Notes: a model not told the origin generated them from the sequence alone. Positions 12,232 through 21,984 are shown, counted from the stretch's first letter. The stretch is DNA of 40,007 bases from Chrysomallon squamiferum (GCA_012295275.1 CM022678.1:9124522-9164528), one strand, 5' to 3'. Numbers and translations: made by a program.

Positions 12232-13200
12232 CTGTAAATATAACATAGAAGTATATGAGCTTATTAAAATTTATAATATACATATACATGATTAATAGTT
12301 TGCTAATAAACAAGAATCCAAAATAATCCCAGAGGTCAGTCTATCCTTGAAACATTACACTGTTTCCCATTCCACACTGAGCTCCATTAATAATTTATCA
12401 AAATAACAGAATTTGTTTTAAGATAAATGAAAAAAACATATTTAAAAGATTTGTCAAAAATAACTAACTAAAAGAGTGGTGGAAACACATTTTATTTTAT
12501 ATTCTTACAATGGTTATAATACAGACACTATACAATATGTAAATAAATCTATACTTTAACAGGATTTCCTGACTTATTCAGTTAAACAGTGAATATATTT
12601 TATGTGTCTGTGATGTTCACTGTTCATTGTAACAACATACTTGATTTAATCTGACAAGAAATCATTTCCTCAACTGACTGCATCTTTTACTGTGTTTGCG
12701 CCGATAAACAGGAAACTATATGTTGGTCTCAAACCACCATTAATTTCTACAGATTTTGGAATAATTTTTTAAAGAAATAAACAGTTTTATAAATTGTTAA
12801 ATTCTAAATGAAAATTAGGATTATGTGTGATCAGTTTTTAATATTTTTATTTTATTATTATATTTTTTTTACACTTTCGCAGTTTATAAAGTTAAATTTT
12901 GTTATTTTAAATATAATAATAATAAAAACAATAATAAATAAATAAATAATTAGTAAAATAATAAATCTTGTTCATGAGTGGACACATAATTAAGCATTTC
13001 AGACAGAAAATCCTTGAATCTAGAAAATGTAACAGATTTAGATAATTAAACCATTCAACACAATCTGCAAATATTTCTGTTTTACAGAACAACATGATAT
13101 TTTCTAAGTCAGTGTAAAACAGTATTTATTAATTATAATTGTATTTATGCTTGAAGAGAGGAAGGAATGTGTTAGTATTTCTTCTAGCTGTGTCTTGAAC
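12232..13200. other. AT-rich spacer
   Basis: No coding-like stretch was recognised on either strand. The minus frame at 12907-13095 has low-complexity AT-driven composition. Confidence 0.5.
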
Positions 13201-13239
13201 TTTTTGATATTACAAACAAAATAAATACTAGAAAACATA

Positions 13240-13700
13240 AAGCCATGTTTAAGACATTTTCTTTGCCACTTGAAGATGGCTGCAGCACTGTGAAATCCAT
13301 GGCTACAGTCTCATGAGGTCTAACAGCAACACGATGTCACAAAGGTAGTTTCAGTTTGAGTTGAGGTCTAACAGCAATACGATGTCACAAAGGTAGTTTC
13401 AGTTTGAGTTGAGGTCTAACAGCAATACCATGTCACAAAGGTAGTTTCAGTTTGAGTTGAGGTCTAACAGCAATACCATGTCACAAAGGTAGTTTCAGTT
13501 TTGAGGTCTAACAGCAATACCATGTGCAGTTTAGGTCTAACCGATGTCACAAAGGTAGTTTCAGTTTGAGTTGTGCAGTTTAGTCACCTCACACGTTTCA
13601 CACTCTTTACACCATTGTTCCACATCTTTGTGAATTTCAGGCCAGTAACATCTTCTTCTAATAAGACTCACGTTTCTATCAAAACCTTGTCAGAATGTTG
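13240..13700 (-). mobile_element. Ty3-type retroelement integrase fragment
   Basis: Minus strand. 13680-13561 reads DRNVSLIRRRCYWPEIHKDV then EQWCKECETCEVTKL, the HHCC zinc-finger region of Ty3/mdg4-class integrases (Y-W-P block, Cys-x2-Cys, trailing K); GF-D-R just before fits the upstream GHQG segment. Further along the same strand, 13324-13270 reads VRPHETVAMDFTVLQPSSSG then KENV, matching the start of the integrase catalytic core with its first catalytic Asp (AMDF). Between them lies a 48-bp tandem repeat with an in-frame TGA per unit. No LTRs, RNase H or RT were seen. A dead fragment. Confidence 0.75.
13315..13575. repeat. 48-bp minisatellite, about 5 copies, within integrase sequence
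   Basis: The plus unit starts GAGGTCTAACAGCAATACGA and ends GTAGTTTCAGTTTGAGTT; the last copies are truncated. The unit equals 16 codons of the retroelement reading frame, so the array arose by tandem duplication of the linker between the zinc finger and catalytic core. Confidence 0.9.
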
Positions 13701-13855
13701 ATATGTTTTAGAGGGCTTAGTTCATAACTTGATAATTGAAATAGTTGTTAAAAAACTGACTTTATCAGTTTATGCTAAATTTTAAAGTTGCCATGTGATT
13801 CATTATTTGATTTACAAAAAATTGTGTTATTTAACAAACCATGAAAACTGAGACT

Positions 13856-13951
13856 TCAGACAACAGCTGCAGTACATCCATCTCCTATGTCTGTTAGTAT
13901 GTCTGTCATCACAGGATCAGTCACACTGTCTGAAGGGCTGGAAGTTCCAAT
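13856..13951 (-). CDS. Small acidic protein, terminal exon
   Basis: Minus strand. Acceptor TTCATGTTACCAG, then an uninterrupted 31 codons: IGTSSPSDSVTDPVMTDILT followed by DIGDGCTAAVV and TGA (13858-13856). Composition is Ser/Thr/Asp-rich with a clear contrast to the AT-rich flanks. It joins in phase 0 to the exon at 14337-14275 across an intron holding a (TG)n microsatellite. Read together they give 52 residues from the ATG used, or a few more if translation starts upstream. No family recognised; it could be the C-terminus of a longer protein whose upstream exons I did not find. Confidence 0.5.
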   Translation of the reverse strand: MGTSSPSDSVTDPVMTDILTDIGDGCTAAVV

Positions 13952-14157
13952 CTGGTAACATGAACATTAAACATTTTAAAATACTGATAAAATATGCTGC
14001 TTCTTTTCTTTTCTTTTTTAAATATAGAAATTGACAACAAAATAATTACATTTACATGAAGGTAAGTATATCTGTGTGTTAAGGGTACATGAGACCAATG
14101 TACATGGTATAAAATGTAGTGTGTTACAAGATACTAATATAATTTGTATGTATGTGC

Positions 14158-14160
<3 letters not shown>

Positions 14161-14215
<55 letters not shown>
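14161..14215. repeat. (GT)n microsatellite in an intron
   Basis: A perfect GT dinucleotide run of about 27 units, located in the predicted intron between 14275 and 13951. Confidence 0.97.
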
Positions 14216-14218
<3 letters not shown>

Positions 14219-14274
14219 ATATACTACTTACAAAGTGATTCTTCATATATCAAATTAAATTAAAATAAACTCAC

Positions 14275-14337
14275 AACTCGGAATGGTGCAATCTGCATGA
14301 GACTGGTTTCTGTAACAGCTGATTCATGCTTCTCCAT
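14275..14337 (-). CDS. Small protein, upstream exon
   Basis: Minus strand from ATG 14337-14335: MEKHESAVTETSLMQIAPFR then V, ending at a consensus donor GTGAGT (14274-14269) in phase 0. The frame is also open upstream of the ATG (IGFGDRKVIYV back to a TGA), so the true start could be earlier, or this may be an internal exon. With the exon at 13951-13856 it forms the only intact two-exon unit in the 11-21 kb stretch. The protein is unassigned. Confidence 0.45.
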
Positions 14338-14602
14338 AACGTAAATTACCTTTCTGTCTCCGAATCCGATTCACGCTTGTTTCGCACAAATATAAAACAT
14401 CCGAATCCACTTGGATTCTCGTGAAATATTTTCAAAATGCTATTAAATTGAATAATCAACAAGTAAAACGTTTCCGACTAAAAAAACAAAAAATAGTCTG
14501 GTTATCAAGCATCACTTTAAACTGGTTTGAAAAGCGTAGCATAGTTTCGAATCCGTGTATGTTCAAAACATCGTGGTTTATCAAGACTAGCGGTGGTTAA
14601 CC

Positions 14603-14720
14603 TATAAATAGAACCGAAAGGAACATGCTTGTTCTGCGACGGAAAGGAACATGCTTGTTCAGTGTTCTTGTTAATTTTTTTCCTTCCTCCTTCCTTCCAT
14701 GCTTGTTCAGTGTTCTTCAG
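14603..14720. promoter_or_regulatory. Cluster of GAACATGCTTGTTC elements near a TATA-like box
   Basis: GAACATGCTTGTTC occurs at 14621 and 14647 (26-bp spacing), and a partial copy CCATGCTTGTTC at 14697. GAACATGCTT matches the p53-family half-site pattern RRRCWWGYYY. TATAAATA lies at 14603-14610 on the plus strand. The block lies just upstream of the minus-strand mini-gene. Regulatory function is inference; short tandem duplication alone could explain it. Confidence 0.25.
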
Positions 14721-15109
14721 TTTCTGCAATTCTTAATAAATAACAAGATATATTAATTTACTGTGCCAAATTTAGTATTATTTCAGATATTATTTTGTCT
14801 GTGTGTTGAGCACACTCAACATGAAAAGCTTGTTTTAATATAGTTATAAATACAAACACTGACATTTAAAATTTAATATCAATTTAACAAGTGTGTTTGA
14901 ATAAAAGTAAGTCCAGTTACAGATACTTATTTTATTTACTGTGTGTTGAGCACATTCAACAGAAAAAGATGTTTAAAATCAAAACAAGTCTAATTACATA
15001 CATACAGTTCATTTTATTTCTTGTGTTGATCATATTAAATTAAAGAAAAAAAAAGCTTTCTCTAATCTTTTTTTTTGTATAAAAATAAATTACCCTGCAA
15101 AACAGTAAT

Positions 15110-15285
15110 AACAACAACAACAATAATATTAATGATGATAATATATAGTAATACTTCTATTAATAATAATAAATAATAATAATAACAATAGTAATGATAA
15201 TGGTAATAATCATAATAATGATGATGAAAATAATAATAGTAGTAGTAGTAATAAAAAAAACTAATAATAATATTAATAATAGCAA
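15110..15285. repeat. Irregular ATA/ATG trinucleotide tract
   Basis: Mixed AAC, ATA, ATG and AGT triplets; the minus-strand Tyr-rich reading frame here is repeat-derived. A similar mixed AAT/AGT tract lies at 15536-15690. Confidence 0.85.
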
Positions 15286-15431
15286 CAATAACAAAAGAAC
15301 ATAATAATAGGACTTTACGATACAAACTCTGAAACTTGAGACAATTTAAAAAATGAAAAAGTACAGATATTAATAACTTTAATAATTAGAAGATATATCT
15401 TGAAAGATAAGAAATTTTTAAAGTATTTCAT

Positions 15432-15510
15432 TCACATCTGATTTTTCATAGAAAGGTTCTTTAAATTCATTTGTAGCATTTTCTCCATATGCTTACTGCA
15501 AAATCCAGGC
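15432..15510 (-). pseudogene. Minus-strand gene, last exon (exon G)
   Basis: Minus strand. Acceptor GTTTTTCAG precedes 15510. The first base G completes the split codon AT|G from exon F, after which the frame reads PGFCSKHMEKMLQMNLKNLS then MKNQM and TGA (15434-15432). The phase-2 junction with the donor at 16912 is exact and the exon has no internal stop. This is the probable C-terminus of the gene whose exons lie at 16913-20790. Met/Lys/Asn-rich, helical-looking; no family recognised. Confidence 0.45.
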
Positions 15511-16373
15511 CTGAAAAACATCAAAAATAAATCAGAAATAATAATAATAAGAAGAATATGAAAAATAGCAATAAAGATTAAAAAATAATAATAATAATAA
15601 AGATTAAAACAAATAATAATAACAAATAAAACAAATTAATAATAAGAAGTAGTAGTAGTAATAATAAGAAGAAATAAAATAAAACAAATTGTAAATAAAT
15701 TAAAATTGAAGTAAAAAAAAAAGGAAGGGAAACAGAAGAATTTTTCATAAACAATTAAATATTTATAGGTAATATGGTAAACCATTTCTGCCTTGTTGTC
15801 AACTCTTTTTTAATTCTTCCAGACTTGTAAGCACTGAATAATTCAAACTTGTATATTAACAGATTTATATTGTACGAGTTAAATATTTTGTAATACAGGT
15901 GTGATGGAGCAGTTAATGTCATTATCTACAGATACAGGTGTAAATAGTATTATTTCAGTAGTGTATTGTGTATGTGATTGGACAGTGTAGTATTATCTTC
16001 TGTGATTATTAAAAATTATTTATGTGTTTTAATGTGTGTATGTCTGTTAAATATTATTATAACAAATAAATGGCATTGGCTAAAATATAATTTTATTAAT
16101 ATTTTACAGTGTCTACATATTGAATAACTGGGACATACTTTTCCTAAATTTTTATCTTTATTATTAATTTTTTAATGTTAACAGGTATTTAGCTTAAATA
16201 ATATGAAAGAAAATTACAAACTGTTTAAAAAGTTATTTAAATAGGTATAGAAATGTACAGAGCAACTTGACATAAATTTGAGAAAAAAAGGAAATCATAG
16301 ACTGAGAGAAAACAACCTGTTAAACATATTGTGTTAATAGTTTTCTCAGTTTTTAAAAAGACAAAAACAAAAA

Positions 16374-16374
<1 letters not shown>

Positions 16375-16433
<59 letters not shown>
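16375..16433. repeat. (AAT)n microsatellite, about 19 units
   Basis: A perfect ATA/AAT trinucleotide run in the predicted intron between exons F and G. Confidence 0.96.
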
Positions 16434-16434
<1 letters not shown>

Positions 16435-16912
16435 GGTTACCAGTCATATTGTCATGTGAAAATGTCCCTGGTTCCTACCAAAACATCCCAGTCACATTTA
16501 ACACTGACTACACAGTGCATACAATAACTGTTTGACAGAATCAAATTCAGTGACATTTCAAACCTATTAAATTCCTGGATGACTTAGACCTATACACATT
16601 TTGTCAAACTAGTTCTGTAAAAACTGCACTAAAACCATTGTAATTTGTGTATTTATATGAGTACCTTTTTTTCAACCATTGTTCTGATGGTCTTGAATCG
16701 AAGATACAGAAGAAAATAAGATTCAGTTCTATGTCATTGATTTCTTCAACTAAATTTTATAAAATATATACATACAAACTTAAAAGACTTTGTAACTTAG
16801 CACATACAAACTTAGAAGACCATGAAGTCTAGCAAATACTAACATACAAAGTTAAAAGACACATTTTTTAAAATAACTATATACACACAGAGTTAATGAA
16901 TTCTGTTCTTAC

Positions 16913-17244
16913 ATGTGATCCATACTGGGTGCAACAATGTATGCGCACTGGTGTAGAAGTTGCTTCACAGTTTTGTTCCCTGCGATGTAGGCATCCTACA
17001 TGTTGTCCTTGGTGCTGTCAGTATTTCTTCTGTTGTCAGTGTTTTAGGTTATTTTCAGACAGCAACTGAACTTGAACATCAATGAGTTGTGCATGCTCCT
17101 GAAGTAGATGAACTATTTTGTTGAACTCAAGATTTCCGTTCTTGGCATCAGATGTTGCTTATCGCTGACTTTGATGTCTCAACTTCTGTTGGTGTCGTTT
17201 GGCAGCTGGTTTACTGGTTTGATAATGCTGGTAAGGGTCATCAA
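16913..17244 (-). pseudogene. Minus-strand gene, exon F (helical segment; stops and frameshift)
   Basis: Minus strand. Acceptor TATGTTTTGTAG precedes 17244; its first two bases TT complete G|TT from exon E. It reads DDPYQHYQTSKPAAKRHQQK, LRHQSQR, a TAA, then ATSDAKNGNLEFNKIVHLLQ and EHAQLIDVQVQLLSENN (coiled-coil-like). A frame change follows, then TDNRRNTDSTKDNM, a TAG, and DAYIAGNKTVKQLLHQCAYI then VAPSMDH, ending at donor GTAAGA (16912-16907) in phase 2. Two stops and one shift break an otherwise convincing exon. A zinc-finger-like reading of the 3' part in another frame was rejected. Confidence 0.5.
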
Positions 17245-17516
17245 CTACAAAACATAACTGAAAAACATGTGAATCAATGTTAAAAGCATTCAATCAGAAT
17301 TATAATCTTCACTTCACTGTAAGAGAATTAAAATGTGTGACTAAAAAGAAAAAAAAGCACTGTTACAGGACCTGACAAAGTAAAAATACAATAACACAGC
17401 ACCTGCCAGAACAAACATTATTAATTATACTTGATCTGTTTAATATAAATATGGTCAACAGTCTGGAAACATGTTTTAGAAAGGAAAGACTGAAAATACA
17501 AGAAGACACTGTATAC

Positions 17517-17739
17517 CTTGTTTATCAGCTTCAAACAGCTTCTCTGTATCAGTGAGTAGAAACTCCTGAACACTGAAAACCAGTCAAAGATGCACACAAA
17601 TTTCATGAAGTAAAATGACAACTTTTGTGGAGTCATGGTCAGAATGGGAATGTGTTTCAAACTGCAGGTTAATCTTTGCTTGCATTTCTATCAGTGCTTC
17701 AAACATGTTCACAAACACATTTGGTCAAGCATTCATTGC
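17517..17739 (-). pseudogene. Minus-strand gene, exon E (two in-frame TGA)
   Basis: Minus strand. Acceptor TTTCCACCACAG, then AMNA, a TGA, PNVFVNMFEALIEMQAKINL and QFETHSHSDHDSTKVVILLH, EICVHL, a TGA, then LVFSVQEFLLTDTEKLFEAD and KQ, ending at donor GTATAC in phase 1. 223 nt: 74 codons plus one base. It joins exon D in phase 0 and exon F in phase 1. Both stops are TGA where Trp would fit (NAWP, HLWL), compatible with TGG to TGA changes. Helical, Leu-rich; no domain recognised. Confidence 0.5.
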
Positions 17740-18136
17740 CTGTGGTGGAAATTAAATAAAGAATTATATGATTTTTATATCCTAATATTTATAATAATGA
17801 AAGTTGATTAATGACATCTTGTAACATATTTTAATGCAAGTGATTAAACTAAAATTGGAATTAATTTAACAGATTGTATATGATCTGTTACACATTGTCA
17901 TTTAATAAAACAACAAACATTAACATACATGTAATTAATCCACTCCCAATACTAGAATATAAGCATTTTAACAGATTAATTGTTCTTAAAAGAAAATTAG
18001 AAAATAATTATCAGGCCAAAGTTAAAAATATACTCAATGGTTTACACTTTTTTTACTTTGATAACTAAACTCAGGTCATATTAATTTTCAACTAACTACT
18101 TTTATACACATACCATAATAACTTAATTTTATTTAC

Positions 18137-18175
18137 CTTTGAATCTTTGAACCTCCTGTCCAGCAGCCATATTAC
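18137..18175 (-). pseudogene. Minus-strand gene, micro-exon D
   Basis: A 39-nt exon: acceptor TTGGTGTTTCAG, codons VIWLLDRRFKDSK, donor GTAAAT. It is phase 0 on both sides, matching the donor of exon C and the acceptor of exon E. Intact. A micro-exon this small is credible only because both neighbouring phases agree. Confidence 0.45.
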
Positions 18176-18515
18176 CTGAAACACCAAGCTATTATCTAAA
18201 AATAGTACATAAATGTCTACTTTCAATCTCTCTAAGTATAACAAATAATAAGTAAACAGACTTTTGTCATCTAATTTAAGTACAATTAAGTGATTGATAG
18301 ATTAGTGCTAGTTATATTTAAAACTACTGATAACTGCTAATCAAATCAGTAATCTCATTGTTCCTGATATAAAGCTGTCAAAAACTTCTGGAAATAATTA
18401 CTAAGAAAATGTAAAATTTTAAAATATTTAAAATGTTAAAAACAAATTAAAACAATAAAAACCCATTGAATTGTGGGTAAATTCTTACACTGCAAATTAA
18501 TCAAACATGTCTTAC

Positions 18516-18768
18516 ATGGTTTCTGGGATGCTGTGTCATTAGAAGACCTGTAAATTCTTCAGAGGCTGTGACCTGAAGTTCCTCTAACAAGTTTGTTGTG
18601 TGTTAGGTCAGTGTGAGAATACAGTGAGGTCAGGTGACACAGTGTGACTCAAGTCTGTGTGAAGATTGTGTTCAGTGAGGTCAGGTGACACAGTGTGACT
18701 CAAGTCTGAGTGAAGATTGAGTTCAGTGAGCAAGTCCAACTCAAACTTCTCTCTCAGTAGCAGAACAG
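18516..18768 (-). pseudogene. Minus-strand gene, exon C (one frameshift, internal duplication)
   Basis: Minus strand. Acceptor TTTTATTTTCACAG. From the third base the frame reads VLLLREKFELDLLTELNLHS then DLSHTVSPDLTEHNLHTDLS and HTVSPDLTVFSH before a stop; after a frame change it reads NLLEELQVTASEEFTGLLMT then QHPRNH, ending at donor GTAAGA in phase 0. DLSHTVSPDLT appears twice because a 51-bp (17-codon) segment is tandemly duplicated in frame. The protein is unassigned. Confidence 0.5.
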
Positions 18769-19221
18769 CTGTGAAAATAAAAACAATTAATCACTTATTC
18801 ATTTAATAATAATATTAATTCAGCAAAATCTTTATCTATTTATAATCAGAAATAAAATATTATTGTATTGTTCTGCTTCAGTAAAATTATAACTCTTTCT
18901 TTCAAATTAATGATTATCCACTTATTTCTTCTTGTTTTCTTCTCCAAAAAAAACTGCAGTTATCTAACATAAATCTGGCCACATAAAATAGTTTCAATAA
19001 ATAAAGCATTTAATGTGATAAGATATAATTAAAATGTTACTTTAATGTGAATTTGCTTCTGTTTATTTTATAAAAGACACAGTAGTGAAATTATATACTT
19101 GAAATATATCTTGTAAATTTCCACAGTTAAATGTAACTAAAATAAACTTTTAATATCTAGCAGATATAATAAAAATAAAAGAAAAAAAATATATATACTG
19201 AAAATAGCATAAGAAAAATAC

Positions 19222-19478
19222 TGGTTGGACACATACTTGAGTGTGAGTTTTTATTTCTGTGTATGAAAACAAGAACTGTATTTGTCTTTTCTGAACCTGG
19301 CTACAGCCTCAAATGTACTGATTCCTTCATCACCATCAAAGATGAAACTTGAAAGTGTTTGAAATTCTAAAGTCTTCCCACATCAACAACAAGGACATCG
19401 TCTGTTCTAGAGTTGTGAGGATGATGACAAAACCTGCCTCATGTCCAGTTTTATACATGACCCTCAACTGTCTTGTTA
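19222..19478 (-). pseudogene. Minus-strand gene, exon B (frameshifts)
   Basis: Minus strand. Acceptor GTTTTGAAGGTCAG; first bases TA complete A|TA from exon A. The frame reads TRQLRVMYKTGHEAGFVIIL then TTLEQT. A second frame reads DVLVVDVGRL, and a third FDGDEGISTFEAVARFRKDK then YSSCF. At least two frame changes are needed. The composition (Gly/Val/Ile hydrophobic alternation) suggests a globular alpha/beta domain, unlike the helical exons C-F. The 3' end is uncertain; a donor-like GTATGT lies near 19240. Confidence 0.4.
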
Positions 19479-19483
19479 CTGAC

Positions 19484-20129
19484 CTTCAAAACAGAAATAA
19501 TATAATAAATTAAATTAAATAAAGATAATAAATGGAATGTCAAATGCAATACAGCACATTATTAAGATTAGAGTATTTTTTTATTCATAACTGTATAACG
19601 ACAGTAAAATACCATGAAAAAATAATTAAGAAAACAGAAAAAAATATAATAATAACAGTAGTAATTAAATAAATAATTAAAAAATATAATATCGATGAAA
19701 AAATAAAACATTGAATACAGCTTCATAATGAAGTTCATTATGACATCTACAAAACTTTTATTGACAGTTTTAATGTGTCTTGTTTATTTAGTTAAATTAT
19801 ATTACAATTCATTTTACACCTTCACTTTTCTGTTTTGCAATCAAATATAATTCTTTAACATGCATGAGTAATATTAATCCACAATATTTTATTTTATTTT
19901 TATTTATTTATTTATTCATTATTATTATTAAGAATCCTGAAGATTATTTATGTTACATGCAATAAAACTAATATTAGGAAAAGAAATAAAACTACACAAA
20001 TTATGCATATATGCATTATTTAAAAAAAAAAAAAAAAAAAATAAAAAAATAAAAGAATCATTATAATAATAATAATTATAAAATAATAAATTTAAAAAAA
20101 AATAATGACAAAAAAAAAAAGGTATTCAC
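19484..20129. other. AT-rich intron-like spacer with poly-A
   Basis: Lies between exons A and B of the minus-strand gene. Contains an A run at about 20022-20040 and ATA tracts. The last part (from about 20009) belongs to the segment duplicated at 21171. Confidence 0.5.
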
Positions 20130-20288
20130 TTTCTTCAACTAATAAAATTCCAAAGCCTTTGTCAACAGTAACAAAATAGAACGTCTGCCTGTACTCTTGT
20201 ATACAGTCACTGATCGACGAGTGACACAACTTGACCTTTAACCCCACGTTTGTGTCGTGTAGTAAAATGTGTCTGCACTTCCTGAACT
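20130..20288 (-). pseudogene. Minus-strand gene, exon A (intact copy)
   Basis: Minus strand, preceded by a long T run and ACGGCAG as acceptor. After two bases it reads FRKCRHILLHDTNVGLKVKL then CHSSISDCIQEYRQTFYFVT and VDKGFGILLVEE, 52 uninterrupted codons, ending at donor GTGAAT in phase 1, which matches exon B. This is the cleanest exon of the series, with a globular-domain-like composition. A second, damaged copy lies at 21308-21456. I do not recognise the family. Confidence 0.55.
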
Positions 20289-20294
20289 CTGCCG

Positions 20295-20333
20295 TAAAAA
20301 AAAAAAAAAAAAAAAAAAAAATATATATTAATA

Positions 20334-20373
<40 letters not shown>

Positions 20374-20393
20374 ATAATAATAATAATAAATAA

Positions 20394-20424
<31 letters not shown>

Positions 20425-20514
20425 CGGAGATATAGAGAGATAAAGAGTAAGAAAAAAAGAAAGGAAAGGAAAAAAAAAAAAAAAAAATAAAAGAAAAAAA
20501 AAAAAAAAAAGATA

Positions 20515-20561
<47 letters not shown>

Positions 20562-20570
20562 GATGAAGTC
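20295..20570. repeat. Poly-A, (TAC)n and (ATA)n low-complexity block
   Basis: An A run at 20297-20320, TAC repeats at about 20334-20371, mixed purine runs, and ATA repeats at about 20515-20561. On the minus strand the first A run becomes the T-rich tract in front of exon A. Confidence 0.93.
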
Positions 20571-20685
20571 GACGAAGAAGAAGATGAACATAAATAAATA
20601 AATAAATATTGCTAGTAATTTTGTCAGATGAAAAATCAGAGGCTGGCTAATTTTAGTTAACAATGAACAGCTCTTTTTCGCTTAC

Positions 20686-20790
20686 GTACAGAAAATGTCG
20701 TGTTTCACTACACATCCTCCGACCCCGTACATTCGTATCCAACAGAAATGAAATTGTGGAAACAGACTGACATTTGAAATGGTTTGACAC
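20686..20790 (-). pseudogene. Possible further upstream exon of the minus-strand gene
   Basis: Minus strand. Acceptor-like ATGATTTGCAG and donor GTAAGC (20685-20680) bound 105 nt of unusually GC-balanced sequence. One frame reads VKPFQMSVCFHNFISVGYEC then TGSEDV before two adjacent stops, then NTTFSV, and ends in phase 1, as needed by exon A. Another frame (CQTISNVSLFPQFHFCWIRM) is open throughout but does not keep phase. The choice of frame is uncertain. Confidence 0.3.
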
Positions 20791-21170
20791 CTGCAAATCA
20801 TTCTAATATCGTTTTGTACGCGAACACTCGTTATCGCCGTATAAAGCACGAAGTGTAATAACGTTAAAAGTGGGTCAAGAGTTCACTCGCTGAAAACCAT
20901 GTTTGTTTCACGAGCTTTGCGTGCGTCTTTTGTCCCAGTTTCAACAACTGATTTTATTTAAATATGTCGGCAAGAATTTCCGTACAGTATGAGTGAAGAA
21001 GTATTAAGCTTTCAGAAAAAAAAGAAGAAGAAAAGGAGGGAAAAGAAAACCAAAGGGTGACGTAGAAATAACGAGTGTTATAAATTGTAATAAAATATAA
21101 AAATAATAAAAATTGTGTTAGAAAATATTTTGTCCTGATTGGGGTTAGTGTGTTCTTGACGTCTGCAATA

Positions 21171-21462
21171 GTATGCATTATTAAAAAAAAAAAGGAAATA
21201 AAAAAAAAAAAAAAAAAATAAAAGAATCATTATAATAATAATAATTGTTATAATATAATAATAATAAAAAAAAAAAAAACTAATGACAAATAAAAAAAGG
21301 TATTCACTTTCTTCAACTAATAAAATTCCAAAGCCTTTGTCAACAGTAACAAAATAGAACGTCTGCCTGTACTCTTGTATACAGTCACTGATCGACGAGT
21401 GACACAACTTGACCTTTAACCCCACTTTTTTTGTGTCGTGTAGTAAACTTTGAACTCTGCTT
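21171..21462 (-). pseudogene. Duplicated, damaged copy of exon A
   Basis: Repeats 20009-20294 in the same orientation about 1.17 kb away, including the A-rich flank and the ATTATAATAATAATAATT tract. The coding part 21425-21308 is identical over GLKVKLCHSSISDCIQEYRQ and TFYFVTVDKGFGILLVEE. The 5' part has lost about 17 bases and gained T's, so it cannot be spliced in frame as in the other copy. A local tandem duplication carrying one exon. Confidence 0.65.
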
Positions 21463-21567
21463 GTAATCCTTTTTTTTTTTTAAAAAAGAAGAAAAAAGCG
21501 TGTATTATTGTAGTTAAGCAAACTACTGAATTCGTCGAATCGAACATTTATTTCTTTGTTTAATTTA

Positions 21568-21570
21568 AAA

Positions 21571-21604
<34 letters not shown>
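21568..21604. repeat. (AAT)n microsatellite
   Basis: About 12 ATA/AAT units. Confidence 0.95.
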
Positions 21605-21605
<1 letters not shown>

Positions 21606-21938
21606 GAAATAAAAATAATAATTTAATTTAAGAATAAAAAAAATAAAAGTAAAATAAGAAAAAAAAAGAAAAGAAAGTAGGTAATAGGAAATATTGTAAA
21701 TTAACATAAAACAAACTGTGTAATAAATCAAAATTTTTCCCAATCTAACACTTAATTATTATATCGAAAATGGTGATATTTCCATCTCTATTTATCTACA
21801 GCATTTCGGGATGGTAATATTTCTCAATAGTTTTACCAAATAAGGGATTGAATATTATATCAACACTGTTAGTAGAATATTATATCAACACTGCTTGAAA
21901 AATGTATGTAACACAGTTATTTTGTAAGCATTTTAATT

Positions 21939-21984
21939 TAACACATGTTGCAATTACCAATTAAGGTAATTGCAACATGTGTTA
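21939..21984. repeat. Perfect 20-bp hairpin
   Basis: Left arm 21939-21958 (TAACACATGTTGCAATTACC) and right arm 21965-21984 are perfect reverse complements separated by the 6-nt loop AATTAA. It may be a structured RNA, a palindromic element end or a miRNA-like hairpin; nothing in the flanks decides. Confidence 0.9.

Noticed and set aside
14517-14729. 70-codon minus frame MQKLKNTEQAW onward
   Set aside because: Built from the duplicated GAACATGCTTGTTC motifs and a CTTCC run; no conservation signal visible.
16913-17010. B-box or piggyBac-type zinc finger reading (CLHRREQNCEATSTPVRIHC)
   Set aside because: That frame has upstream stops and lacks a full set of ligands, while the alternative frame reads through the same donor into exon G in phase.
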